A model generated the notes under the pieces. It saw nothing but the letters and a program-made list of their open reading frames with translations. It was not told the origin of the DNA and did not search any database. A stretch of DNA of 64,000 nucleotides from Tulasnella sp. 424 (Eukaryota > Basidiomycota > Agaricomycetes > Cantharellales > Tulasnellaceae), in NCBI GenBank assembly GCA_019633425.1, contig WSUB01000004.1, positions 248,001-312,000 on the forward strand. Direction: 5' to 3'. Shown here in pieces: positions 11,401-23,568 of this stretch. The stretch's first letter is position 1. Each line of letters opens with the position of its first letter. Both the position numbers and the translations under genes were made by a program.

Positions 11401-12089
11401 ACCGCAAAGCAGCTGCTTCCTATGATCGGGCTGATGCCGGTCACAGCAGAGCCATAACGCTACTAGCCCTCGGGAAAAACTATCACGCTCAGTGCCGATA
11501 CTCCGATGCAGAGGAGGTTGCCAGCGAAGCCCTTGCTATATGTATCAGCATCGCCGACGAAGAAGGTCAAGCGAATGCTTCGGTACTTTTGGCACAGATC
11601 TTCAAGTCTCAATCCCGGCACAACGAAGAAAAAGAGGCTCTCATTCAAGCTGAAGCTGCTTTTGCTCAAATTGGCCGTGATAGAGCTCGCGCAGCGACCT
11701 TGGATCGGATCGGCGACAGCCACCTCGCGCAGAGCATGTACGACGAAGCAGAGGAGTGTTACCGTCTCGCTCTAGCGATATTCTCGAGCCTGGACGATGT
11801 TCGCGGTGAAGCTATTGAGCTGTTCAGGCTTGGGACATTGTATGGTCGCCAGGTTCGACATGACGAGGCCGAGAAGTACTTCGCTGAAGGGCGTGTCGCA
11901 TTTGCCAGGGTTGTCGACGAGGAGGGTGAAGCAAAGGCCTTGGATGGACTGGCGACATCATATAGGCTGCAAGGTAAATTCGCTGATGCGAGGGTGGCTT
12001 GTATGGAAGCTCGGGAAATCTACACGCAAATAGGCCGACCGATGAGTGTAATGTGTACAAGGACGTGGGACTTTCTCCAGGGTTTATAA
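8454..12089 (+). CDS. Non-RD protein kinase fused to a long TPR array (about 1101 aa)
   Basis: Seven exons: 8454-8513, 8569-8811, 8864-9046, 9103-9177, 9234-9545, 9610-9816 and 9864-12089. All six introns are 47-64 nt and phase 0. The first acceptor could also be 8574. Residues 45-350 form a TKL-type kinase: Gly loop GGQGT (48-52), LAIK with Lys84, HGDLKS (182-187), DFGSA (202) and WTAPE. The usual HRD is HGD, so it is a non-RD kinase but otherwise looks active. From about residue 375 there are some 18 TPR units of 40 residues, kinesin-light-chain-like. The central units (about 10300-11220) are near-identical in DNA. Ten N (10452-10461) interrupt the array, so the true length is unknown. TPRs bind proteins. 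A receptor or signalling role is inference. The kinase-TPR join depends on the 47-nt intron. Confidence 0.85.
10090..11340 (+). repeat. Tandem 120-bp (40-aa) TPR-coding repeats
   Basis: The unit encodes a motif like AEKAFTEAHEIHSRIG followed by a stretch ending in YRAQSR. Units from about 10300 to 11220 differ by only a few bases. Outer units (before 10200 and after 11230) are much more diverged. The units alternate between two endings, GEIYRAQSR and GNTYRAQSR, suggesting past two-unit duplications. Confidence 0.9.
10452..10461. other. Assembly gap (10 N) inside the TPR array
   Basis: Ten N replace what would be 43 bases in a standard unit. The difference of 33 bases is a multiple of three, so the frame continues on both sides. 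Ten N is a placeholder length, so one or more 120-bp units may be missing or collapsed. Confidence 0.95.
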
Positions 12090-12467
12090 CAGCTATGGGA
12101 TCGCTTTTGGCAGGTCTATTTCAGTTGTGACTACCGGTTGCTTTGTGATACTCGGAGGTGAGTATCCGGGGTACAATATGCTCATCCTCTGCTTCTGGGA
12201 CCGACAGCTGTCGTTTCTTATAGGCAATTTCTCCAAGTCTTCATGCCATTTCTCTGACAGTATCGTTCTTCTACGTCCTGTACACGCTGTTGCAATATGT
12301 CCTCTGTCCGCGCGTTGCTATTTAATATTTCCCCGCTGTTTTTTTACCATCGTTACATGCACTCGTTGCCTTATACCTCTTTTAGACTAAACAATGTCTC
12401 CTACCTTCACTTCCGAACTTAGCGTCACTGTCACGTAGCGTTATACCACCGCTACATCATTGAAAGT
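12090..12467. other. 3' flank of the kinase-TPR gene
   Basis: T- and C-rich sequence without a convincing ORF. It presumably contains the 3' UTR. No other feature seen. Confidence 0.4.
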
Positions 12468-13029
12468 AATTAATGCGGTAGAGTCGGTGCTTTGTGCGCC
12501 AGGCCCACTATGTTGATGGCATAGAACCAATTGCGGAGGATGATATTAGGTCAGTGTACGGTACAAAATTTACTAAGATCGTGTGTGCGGTCCGATCCTA
12601 AAGAACTAATCTAAAAATATAGCGGTAGTTGGAACATAGCCATATGCGGTGTCTCCCGGCGTAGGGCGGTGGCGCACCGTCGAGGCAGGCGTAAATCCGA
12701 CATTCTCGTCCTTTGTATTTGCGGAGGCAGGTTCGTATGCGCGATCATTTTAGGTTGTATAAGACAACAGGATGAACCAGCGCGATGACAAGCGCCAGGC
12801 AGATTTTGCCAGTCTTCAGTTTCGTAGAACGAAGGAACCTGATTATCAATCAAACATTCCGCCCTTCGACCAAACAGCCCCAGACTTCAAATTCATGGCG
12901 TGCCAGAATAAACTTGTACCGAATTTTGAGTCGAGCAACGACAAACACGAACCTATCAGACAGGAAACAAAGATCGAGCATGAGTAAATAGCACCCTTCC
13001 ACTCATCTCGGATCGCCGGTGGAAGGAGT
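12468..13029 (+). repeat. Dispersed ~560-bp repeat, copy 2
   Basis: Collinear with copy 1 at 787-1354, in direct orientation and 11.7 kb away. Both copies end with AGATCGAGCATGAGTAAATA followed by AGCACCCT and a related ATCGCCG(A/G)TGGAAG block. The kinase-TPR gene is the only gene between the copies. Confidence 0.8.
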
Positions 13030-13858
13030 GGGAATTAGCAAGGGGGGCACTTTGTCCAAGATGCCTCGGTAAGCGGTCCGATTGGCCGATGTGGGAGAGA
13101 TACGTATACACGAGATCCAAGATCTTAGACCGAAGGAACCCCCCTCTATGGAATATGAAAAGTGTTTACGAGTAGCCTATTCGAGAGAACTAGCGTCGAG
13201 ATAGGCTTCTGGGACCACTCATTGCATGCTACGTCCGTTCGACTCAAAAGCCAGGACTCCAGACACTGACTTCACACACTTCACTTCAAATGATGTACCC
13301 AAAGCAGACATAGCTGGTTTGCCCTTTTATATTCCGTCAGGTTCGAAGATTTTCTCTCCTCATCAGCCTCAGACGACATCCTCATCAGTGCACTCTCATA
13401 TTAAGCAATGAAGTTGAACAAGTCATGTCTCGCGGATACCTGGACATTGCTATAAGCACGTACGTAGGCCACTACCGTCTCAGGTCCCCGTTCACGGTTC
13501 TGCTTTCTCGCACCAAGGCAATGCGACCCTTGGTCAACATACGAGTTGTCCTCAAGCCTCTCTTGCACCTTTAAGGACTGCAACCACGTCAAGCACTCTG
13601 ACTAAGTACCTTGTCGGGCCCTTGACCCGTTGTTTATATTACACCTGAGGTTGATTTGCTAATCAGTGTTCGTGCAATGACTTGAGTGAAGAATGCACAT
13701 GGGGCGTGCACGCGATAAACACTGAGATGACCGTCCTGATACCGAGTGCGACTTTGATATAATGAACGGAATAGAGTTTATCAGCGAACCTATTCTCTAT
13801 TGGATACATCTCTTCGACCAAAGCTGGAAGGAGATATACCAGGACGCTCCGAAGTGAA
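13030..13858. other. Intergenic, 3' side of TRAPPC11
   Basis: About 830 bases with only short overlapping ORFs. No promoter, RNA or repeat recognised. Confidence 0.4.
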
Positions 13859-16800
13859 TCAATACGGCAACACCAGTAGAGAAACACCGTCTCTTTTTGC
13901 TTCCAACTTGCTTCCACCTCCAGGACCCGCCGCACCTGGAACGTAAAGCAACAAATCCACGCCCTCCTCGTCCCTCGAATCCAAACCCTCATCTACAATC
14001 TGCACGGCCTCCAACTTGATCGTCTCCTCCCCAGTGGTTACAGCCCCTCCTGGACCGTCGTCTCCTCCGGCACCTCTTCGATCTAGCACCTTAAATCCAG
14101 GCAACTTGCCCACTCCACAAACCATGGGAACGACATTGAACTTGACTTCCACACTCGAATTCGGCAAGAGCGTGGGCAGACGACATTGTTTTGGACCAGC
14201 GATGATGAACCCGCCACCTTCTGCTGCTGGAGTTGATTCTGTTGACAATATAAGGTCTGCAGAGCGTGTTGACTGCCGATTTTGAATCGTGAGCGTGACC
14301 GGGAACGGACGGTGTAAGGTTGCTGACGGAGGCACACGGACGATGCCGATGATCGTGTCAACTGGTGGACGGAACGCAGGGAAGGAGAGGCGAGAGGTCG
14401 ACCAAGGGCCGTCGCCGCTTCCGATCCTATCAGGATAGGATTGGCTTTGGTGAGAACCGGCCGGGTTGTAACGTGTATGCGCTTGTGACGTACCTCCTCC
14501 ATTTGATGACCAACTCGCCAGGGCAAGGAATCCCCCGCTCATCAATACTCTGGCCTACTTCGTCCTCCGTGTCGATATGGAATCGGTGAATAACGGCATA
14601 ATTATCATCGGGTTCAAGGGCTGCATAAGGGCCAGTCGGTAAAAGGAGAGTATGGTAAGCAGTTGCTAGCGCCGGAAAATCGACCGTCCCCACTGACCTA
14701 ATGGGAAGTCCGAGTCGCCCTCGGAAGCAACGTCATCCAAGGACGAGCTCACAAGCCTAGCTTGCCCATCGGCCTGTTCCCCAAGAACAGCGCCCGCATT
14801 GTCAGACTATCAATTCATTCACTTCCAGCATGGGGCATACCTTGATATCTACCCACTCAACTCCACCAACTTCTGCCCCACACCGCCCATCCTTTCCAAT
14901 CCCAAGCTCGCTAACAACCATCGCTTCGTATTTGACATCAAATTCTCCTCTTTCAAATTGAGTCAAGTCCAAGATCTCCTTAAACGACGACTGCCCACGA
15001 CTGCCACCGCTCGCTGTTGTTCGGTGATACGTCACTTGAGAAACGCATTCAAAAGGTCGGACAACGGGGATGGCAATGGTCCGTAACAGTTCGCTGCTAT
15101 CGGATGGTGCTGCTGCAGTGGTAGGAGACTCTGGTATTGGCGGAGCGGTGGACGACTCGTCGTGCTCCAATGCGTGCAAACGAGTTCGGATCGAAACGTC
15201 CAGCACCCGATTCCCAGGGAACCCAGAGTTGTAAATATAAAGGGTCTTCGATGCAATACCCCCCGGCTGTAGAGTGCCAAATTGGACACCTTTGATGAGA
15301 CCAGTAGATTCTTCCTCCTCGAACGATATCTTGTTCACTACAGTCCAAATTACGTCAGCTCATATGGAGCTTACGTGGTCTCGAATGAAACCTCACCACT
15401 CTCGTCTTCAGCAGGGTGCAGCAGGACGTCGACAACCGTATCAAGTTCCCTTTCGTCGATATTGGAGATCTTGATCAAGAGCGGATACCGTTCGTCCAAG
15501 TACGCAGGTGCGCTGTGCTGGAACTCGACGTGCAAGGAATGCGGTTTTGGTCGGACGCTACAGAATCGTCAGCGTCAGTCTACCGACGTCGTTGCTAACG
15601 GAACGGTGAGGCCAAGCCCCTTACCTGCAAACTGAAGCTACGGCCCGGCGGACCGGAATGAACTTGAACGGCATCGCTGACGAAACTAGCCATTGCTTTG
15701 TCGTTGCGGGCTTGTCTGGGAAGATACCGGGAGAGCTGTCCGTGTCGAATTCATATGGAACTTCAATGTTCCAACTTCCTTGCTTGATAACAAACGTAAT
15801 TGATTTCGCCTGGCCACGCACGTTCGACAACACCCAAGTGTAAGCTTGCCTTGTCACACCAAAATGGAGTTAATGCGCATCTGAAGACGAACCTTCAAAG
15901 CCACGGCGGAACTAGAAACCAATGTTCCACAGAAGACCTTTGTTGCTCCCAACGGCCACCGTAAATCCGCCTTGACACGTTCCTCGACATTCTTCTCCGA
16001 CTGCATGGTTATCTCGCCAATGTCGATTCGTTGGACGGTCGCAGTATCTGTTTCCCCTTCGGCATGCTCAATAACCACCGCCGGAGACTTCTCGCCTTCA
16101 AATTGTATCCGGATGGCCGTAAGAGGAAGACCGGAAAGTGATATATCGCCTGGCGCCACGGCGGTGATTTGGAACGGAGCGGGCTCTCCAATAGAGACTT
16201 CGGCACGCCAAAATACGACGGATGCATCAACTATGGGAAGGAACGAGATAAGAGGTAAAATTAAAGCCGAAGGACATGGATCAAAAGATATATACATACA
16301 CAAAGGGCGACCCTCAGGCAATTCGATGACTAGAGGTTCTTCAGTCGATGGTGGGGATGAATTCTACAGCCCAATAGAGTGTTAGGGCAGAAAGATTTGC
16401 TCGCAGAGATAGGGCTGACCTTGAGAATAGCCTCCAAATCTCCTTGATATGTAGAGCGTTCTTCCTGGTCGATTGCAACTCCTAAGTGAAGAAGGTCAGG
16501 GTTGCACTTCAACAAAGCACAGACGTTGCTAACCGGGAGCGAGAAGCTCAAATAAGAGTCTAACTGTGAGCTCTACGTCACTCAGATGCCTTGCGCAGTC
16601 GTACCACATCAGCAGAATAGAGCGAAGCATTGATCCCCAATGCTCGCGACGGTACGTCTTTGCGATGCGTTCAAAAAAGCTACCAGTTCCCTTTCGGTCA
16701 GATACTTGCAGAGACAAGGAGTGACTCTGTGGCCCACCGGATAGCTGACTCATAGTTGCCTGCAGCATGATACGTTTCCGCAATGCGATAGGCGATGTAA

Positions 16801-18877
16801 AAGGTCTGCCGGCTTTGACCACTCCGGAAGCGCTTAAAGAGCTCGTAGGCTTTGGTGAAAAGCTGGAATAGTAAAAAACTATGGTGAATACCACTCCTAC
16901 CGAGTTCAAAAAGACCGATTACCTCTATAATTACGGAATGGTGTTCCACCTTCTTCTCGTTGACGAATCCCGGAGATTGGGACAAGGAACCTGGTTGACG
17001 TTCCTGCGAATTAGTCAGCCTCGGGAAAAGCTAGCGGCAAACGAATAAATTGACCTCTTGTTGGACGGCTGTAAGGAACCGCTCATACCGAAGCAGGGTG
17101 CAGGTCGCTGATAAATAGTAAAAGTAACCCGGATGTTGCAGCACGTGAGATGGGTTGATTCCTAATGCCTTGGAGTCGCTCTGCTGGTTGGGAGAGGGGG
17201 AGTTGGCACCTGGAGGTCGAATCCCTAGTAGACTGGGAGGAATTGTCGCGTTGGGAAGCTTGTATCCAGCTCGGACCGCCAGTTCCAAAAGCTCGGCCAG
17301 TATGCGATACTGTCGCGCTTGCCAGCTCCAGAACTCGAATGTCTCCTCGCCAATGCCCCACCCTCGAGATAATTCTGAGAATTTTTGAATGTGGCGATTG
17401 AAGGTGGCCAAGGCGAGGTGAGGTTCGTTGTGGTACAAGAAAAGTTTGGTAAGCTAATCGAGCGAGGTGGTCAGCTCAGTTCAACCTGCGTCAGTTCTCG
17501 ACCCACTTTGATAGCTACACAATCCGCCAGCACCTTGGCCTCGGCCCATCGCTTGGTCCGTGGAGGTAGGATCGCAGTGGAGCCGAACATCTCCACAAGT
17601 GACGTCCAACAGTCTTCATAGTGTCTGAACGACAGAATTGGTTGGCTCAAAGGACAGCAACGCCATACGAAAACCTAGTGACTAACTTCCTTGCTACTTC
17701 CTCTTCCATTCGAAACTCTGCAAAGAGTGCTAACTTGTAGTCATACCGAACCTGCCAGCCTATACTCCGCAGGGGTCTCGGCCCGGGACTTGGGTTGGGA
17801 GCCGCTGGCATTCCAGATATGGAAGCTGAGTTTGCATGTGAGTGGCGATTTCGTTTCTTACGCACGCGTTTCGAGTGCGCCGCGTAGTACTCCATGGCAG
17901 GCTCCCGCAGGGCTGACTGCAACGACTTGACAAAATCATTGAGTTCGGACTGAGAAACCGGAGACAGAACGAATAATGCAGCTCGAGAATCGAGGCCACC
18001 TTGCCGTCTAATAAATGACAGGCGAGAATCGAGCGAAGGATCATCTGTTTGGAACGTCGTGGTCAGACTCAAATAACCCAAAATATAGATAAGTGCAAAC
18101 CTAGCATCTGACGGCTTGCAAGGAGTACAACGGTTAATTTTATCCCTCGTTCGCCTGTGGCTTTCTTGCGATTGCTGATCTCCGTAGCCAGCTCAGCGTC
18201 TCGCCTACGCTCTTCTTCCTTGAGCGAGTCATCACGTCCCTCGAGCGGATTAGCTGCTGCAGGGAGCTCAGAGAGGCGTAGAAAGAGAACAAAGACCGAG
18301 GGCACAAGTTCAACGTGTTTTCGTATCCATATGGGAGTTATGAGGCCGTCCGGATATACCGGGGATGTGGGCGTCATTGGTGATAGTGGGGAATGAGGCG
18401 TCGTGGAGATGGCTGCATTGACTACCTCGCCGCGAGGAGCTGGTGGATACACTTTACGGTGAGGGAATCGAACTGCCTGGTCGAGGGTGCCTGCATGGTA
18501 AGTTGCGTTGGTTCGGCGGAACGAATCGAGGAATCGCGCAGCCTCACCTTGTCCACAAGGATGACTTGGAACGCCCTTGCCCTAAGCGGATCCCAAACAG
18601 CACCTTTTTTGCGATAGGTAAGAACAGTGCGCAACCTGGATACGAGCTCTGCGAAAGGGTCGGAAGCGATCGCGTCGCCCGACGTGTTGGCGGCTACCTC
18701 AACTGGGGCCGAAGGCTGGGAAATACTGCCTGATGATGATCGACCCACGGCTTCGGGAGGTGAGGTTGTCACCGTTGGCGAGCCCGGTCCTGGGCTTGGA
18801 TCTGAACCCTCTGTCAAGCCAGCGACGAACATTAACGGAACATGCTGGGCCAAAAGCTCATTTGGATAAGAGTTCAT
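13859..18877 (-). CDS. TRAPPC11: TRAPPC11/foie gras-like TRAPP complex subunit (1336 aa)
   Basis: Seventeen exons join in phase into a 1336-residue protein: 18877-18548, 18476-18101, 18044-17687, 17624-17507, 17453-17055, 17003-16923, 16862-16738, 16679-16534, 16481-16420, 16363-16300, 16230-15893, 15809-15625, 15557-15397, 15337-14841, 14773-14698, 14620-14494 and 14426-13859. The start (MNSYPNELLAQH, then PLMFVAGL) is the hallmark TRAPPC11 N-terminus. The middle (KLFLYHNEPHLALATFNRH, RIAETYHAAGNYESAIR) is the helical foie-gras region and the C-terminal third is the Gryzun-type beta-rich region. TRAPPC11 belongs to the TRAPP tethering complex, acting between ER and Golgi and in autophagy. 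It is longer than the human protein, mainly through Ser/Pro-rich inserts near residues 25-70. The 3' exons from 15397 on are the least certain. Confidence 0.9.
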
Positions 18878-19118
18878 CTAATCTTTTGAAGATATGGTGA
18901 ATCGCCTTCAAGCTGAGATATGAGGGCGTTGGGTGCCTCGTGAATGGTCGTAATTGCAATAGCAGGGTCAAGTGCGTGGGAGGGTGTCGATGTTTCTTTC
19001 TAGTTACATAAACGCCTCCGCGGACACCGCTCAGCAGCATCGAATAGCCTCCCGTACACAAATACAAGATCGACTATGTATGATACAAACCTACTCAACG
19101 TGAAGTGCTGTCCTGAGT

Positions 19119-21543
19119 TCACAGTTTCGCCTTGATAACTTCGCGCACTTCAGCGCCTCGCATAGCTTCATCTTTGCATGTGATCGAACCGAGGTCAGCC
19201 AAATCAACACTTCGCCTCAATATGGGAAGCAAGAGACACAGCTTACAGTTTCCTCGATATAATCTGTCCTCTGGCACTGTTGTGACATGGAGGCTGAGAC
19301 TGCTGGTGTCAACCATGGAGGGGACTACCTCGCTGATATTCCGGGCACCAATGAGGCGCATATTCATCTCAAATTCATCCTATAACAAACCGTAGATCGC
19401 CCGTCAGGCGACGCCTTATTTGAGAAGAATTACGTTCACTCACGTCAAGAATCTTGATAGCCTTTTCGACTCCCTCCTGGCCATAGGCCGAGAAGGCATA
19501 GATGAACGCTCGACCAACGCCCACGGCTGTAGCCCCAAGGGCAACTGCCTTTAGTATGTCGGTGGCCCTTCGTACTCCTCCATCCACGAAAATAGAGAAT
19601 TTAGGGTTCGGGAACAGTCCGCGCTTTCGAAGCTCATCCACAACCTCAGGAAGAATTTCAATACCCGAGCGAGCGGTATCGAGCTGTCGACCTCCGTGAT
19701 TTGACAGTACGATTCCGTCACAACCTGCCTCTGCAGCAAGTACGGCATCCTACAAGGAGCAATGTCAGTTCACGAAATCGCATTTCATTCATGTCGGGGG
19801 CTTACCTCCCAGCATTGTACTCCTTTAAGGATAATGGGCACTAAGCGGACAAAAGCTCGTTCAGTCGAGTAGGCTCTCACGATGGTGCTGTCCGAAATTT
19901 TTACTCTTAGTGATGCTTCTAAACCAAGGAATATCTTTCCAAGAGAGACCCGGGTCGATGAAGGAGCTGATGGCCCTCGCAGCACCCTGGTTGCGGTCGA
20001 CCTTCTCGTTCGACTTGGCCTGGACAGCAGCCCCGGAGTCTTCAAATTTCATTCTCATGTCCTACGCGAGACAACCAAGCGATGGTGAGGCAAGTTCTAT
20101 TAGTCAATCACTCGACGGGACGTTCCGTACCTTTTCACGACGGCCCAGTTGCGGGGCATCGACGGTGATAAACAATGCTTTCACACCGCGTTTCTCGGCG
20201 TGCTTGACAATCTTCTTTGTCTTCTCCCTGTCTTTGTTTACATACCTATTGACAACACTGTCAATACAATCATGAAGAAGAGACGTTCTGAAACCTACAG
20301 TTGCATAAAGAACACCTGATCCTGCACGCCGGCGTCCATGATCTCGTCAAAGGAGCAGGACGCAAGGGTTGGTATCTACAGGGTCATGGGACCTCAGCAA
20401 TCGGTGAACGATCGTCAGGGTACAACCGTCGGCAGACCATTTGGATGACCCCGTGTTTCCCAGCCGCTCTAGTCAGATTCAGCTCTCCGTCAGGATGCCC
20501 TAATTTCCCGAGGGCTGTCGCCGTAATGTACACTGGCATTGGCGACCGATGGCCTAGAATCGTGGTGGACCTGACTCAAAGACGTCAACATTACTCATTG
20601 CGAGCACGAACGCGTGCCCCGTGAAACAAAGCTCACCAGTCGACATGAGTCACATCTCGGAGAATACGGGGTCGGAACCAGATTCTGGGAAGTGAAAGAA
20701 AGGGTATAAGGTCCTCCCTCGTAAGTGATGGCTGACCCGAACGTACCGTTGGAACGCTGCACGATTGTCTCGATGGGTTATCTCGTCATCGGCTGCAGAA
20801 GAGTAATACGCCCAAGCCTTATCTGGCAGAGTAGCTTTAGCAACGGCCTATTCATGAAAGGAGTGATATGAAAGGCGGAGAACAGGCTTAATCAGCGTCG
20901 GGCGGCAGATTGGGACAACGGAACCTCGCGGGAACACGCACTTCGAAGTCGTGCAGATTTAGACATTCATCTATCGGCGGCTTCAATCGAGATCGCTCTT
21001 CTCTTTGTTTCTGTTCAGCGGTAAGTTCTTTCGGAGTTTGCTTTACGGTGTCGGGGTCTACGGGTCCTAAACTGAATTCATGAAAGAAGAGCTGAGCAAG
21101 ACGTAATCCCGTCAGCGCTCACATGAAAAACTCACTGCTTCTCCGGAGGAAGATTGCTTGTGATAGCATCTGGTGGATGAATCTGTAGTATAACCTAAGA
21201 AAGAGTTCACAAGAATATCCAACGTTGTTGGACGTACGGGGTCGTACTCCTCTCTGGAGCGAGCGGAAAGTGCCGTAAGCAAACCAATCACCGCTATCTC
21301 ATTTGAGGGCGGCTTACGTCGCATCCTTTCCAGCATACTTCAGGATGATTTTGCTCCCTCCTGCAAAAAATCATAAACTTGAGAAAAAATATTCTGGGGT
21401 CGGATAGGACGTTCCAGACCTGGATGGTCGTCTAGAAACTCAGTGACATCGTAGGCATGTCCGTGGACAATAATCCAACAGCTTTCTCGGGTATTATGCT
21501 TGGCCACCTCCGCCGCGGATATCACTGGCTTTTGCTGTGTCAT
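19119..21543 (-). CDS. CYB2: Flavocytochrome b2-like L-lactate/2-hydroxyacid dehydrogenase (530 aa)
   Basis: Fourteen exons: 21543-21420, 21360-21318, 21253-21238, 21182-21136, 21071-20942, 20847-20747, 20684-20637, 20570-20438, 20375-20299, 20245-20131, 20061-19905, 19840-19806, 19749-19444 and 19379-19119. Residues 1-75 are a cytochrome b5 domain, with heme ligands His40 (HPGG) and His63 (IHPPD) spaced 23 apart as in yeast Cyb2. Residues 130-500 are an FMN-dependent alpha-hydroxyacid dehydrogenase barrel: [29 protein letters not shown] with catalytic base His360, and [10 protein letters not shown]. The family oxidises L-lactate or related 2-hydroxyacids and passes electrons to cytochrome c. 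No mitochondrial presequence is visible before the b5 domain, so location and exact substrate are open. The third exon is only 16 nt. The C-terminus after RLYRGN reads on for about 30 atypical residues. Confidence 0.9.
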
Positions 21544-22592
21544 TGCCTGAGGTCGATCGAGAAGGGGGCTCTACTTGCACTTGGCCAATGGGGGGAACAG
21601 CTTTTGAGGGAAGGACCTGCGGAGAGTCGGAGTGCCGTTTCTGGCCGAACAAACAAACACGTGACCCCCGCCTCGAACCACGCCTCCACCTGCCCTCCAC
21701 CTGCGGGCAGCCGACGGCTCCGCCTGCTTGCCTCCTGCCGCTCTTTCACCGTATCTAGGCAGCAAAACAGATGTGTTTAAGCTCGACGCGGCTTCAAAGA
21801 CGTTCTACTTGGAAAATCTCTAACTACTTTGTCTCATATTTTGGTTCATGGCCTCGAGGTGAAGCCGGCGAACAACAAGCCCATTCTCACAGCCGCAGTT
21901 CCATATTTCCATTTCTGCAAGGATCTCGCTTATTTTATATCACAGCCTGACTCAAATTTATGGTGATCGAAGGACTCCTTTCTGTGATTTTACTACGTCA
22001 ACATGGTTAAGCCTCGCGGTCACTTCGTGTTTTTCTGCTGAACCACCGGTGTGAAAGCCCCTCCGAGTGTCCCCCACCACCGATAACGAATTCGAAGAGT
22101 CATAAGCTTATTGTGTTTAACCACAGCCACATCGATTCGCGGTCAACAATATGGCCTGGCCATCCCAGGATCTCAGGACATCGTCTCTTCGGTGAATCAA
22201 TCCTTTGGTTGTTTCTTATTGCCACTGCCTTGTCCCAAGCGCCCAGATCGAGGAAGCGGCTAGTGCGTCGTCATCTCCGACCGCATGGCGATAGCACGCC
22301 ACTCTCCAAAGTTCTAGCGACCCTGGCCGTACACTCGGGCAAGCTGGCGAGCTTTCTCACTCCCGTTTCCACTGAAACGCCCCCCACACAACCACCCCCC
22401 GTATTAAACGGAGACTGATGAGGGGCCAACTCTCCCCCGACGCCCCCTGTTTCCTTGCTCCCTTCGTACTTATTCCAGCGCTCCTAAGTGAGAGACCCTC
22501 ACTCCCCAGTCCCGTGGATGAACCTCTTAAGACGCTTTCTCACCCCGTTTCAGTCCTGCTTTCGACACCTACCCTCAGAACCCCAATTTTCC
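21544..22592. other. Divergent intergenic region (promoters of CYB2-like and 22593 genes)
   Basis: About 1 kb between two divergently transcribed genes. It is C/T-rich on the right half. The ORFs seen overlap on several frames and none is convincing. No specific operator identified. Confidence 0.4.
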
Positions 22593-23568
22593 ATGGCTCG
22601 ACCACAAACACAAATGCGCTCCACTGGCCCGGCCGCCAGCATCAGTACTTCCACCCTCAAGCATAAGCCTTCTTCAAGCTCTCGTATGCCCGATACCCCA
22701 ACAACCCTCGTGGGCCAACTGTCTTCCCACGACTTGAGGGGAATATACACCAGCAGCGAGTGGGCCATTCGTGGTCGGCAGTCGCCTCAGTCCAGTATGT
22801 GATCTTCTCGTCGCTATGCCTTGTGTGTGAAGTGAGGCTGACCACGGGGTCGGCGTTCTGTATCTTCAGTACGTGGCTTGAAACAGCAGGCGGCTGTGCG
22901 CCCCGAAACTCCTCCCAAGAAATTGCCTATGGAGAGCAGCTCTGTTGCGAACCAGAAAATGACGTCGTCCAGCCCGCACTTGGTACGTAGTATGTCCTTC
23001 TATGCATGGTTAGCGCACGTCTTTGCTTACCCAGTTTTGGAAATCCCAACCGCAGATGGCTTCTTCCTTTGAGAACCAATCCCAGGGAGGACGGCGACGT
23101 ACTGCTACGCCCCCGGTTGCATATGTTACTCGCCAAGCGGGAGCAACCAGTGGACCAGCCGTCTCGGCAACAAACGCGTTGAACTTGGACATTCACGTCT
23201 CAAGACAGTCCAAGCCTCTGCCGGCCATCGCACCGTCTCCAGCTCGCCCAGTCTTCGCAGAGGTTCTCTCTGCGTCTCCATCCTCCATGGCGACCTCGCA
23301 GTTACCGGTTTATAGCAGTGACTCGTCACGGTCTACTAGTACCCGTCGTCGTCCGAATCGCACCCGCCAACCTGGATCCCGGACCCCATCATTTGGCAGC
23401 CGGAGGCATGGAGGGATGATTTCTCAGCTTTACCCAGAATATTCGTCCTCGGATTCTGATAGCGACTCGATCGCAAGGAGCCATGATTCGGTATCGACGG
23501 GCCACACCGGTTCGACAGACAACAGGACGTCCCGCTACGCCCGCCTCCTTGATGCTATCGGGATCTAG
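22593..23568 (+). CDS. Ser/Thr/Pro-rich protein of unknown function (275 aa)
   Basis: Three exons (22593-22794, 22870-22982, 23056-23568) join in phase. The start MARPQTQMRS follows a C-rich leader. The product is low in complexity: many Ser-Pro and Thr-Pro sites, an Arg-rich stretch (STRRRPNRTRQPGSRT) and a Ser-Asp run (YSSSDSDSDS) near the C-terminus. No signal peptide or membrane segment is present. This looks like an intrinsically disordered, phosphorylated regulatory protein. I do not recognise a family. Confidence 0.7.

Noticed and set aside
10012..11457. Alternative-frame plus-strand Arg-rich ORFs in the TPR array
   Set aside because: Same cause: repetition keeps other frames open. 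The composition (Arg/Arg/Thr) is typical of a frame shadow.
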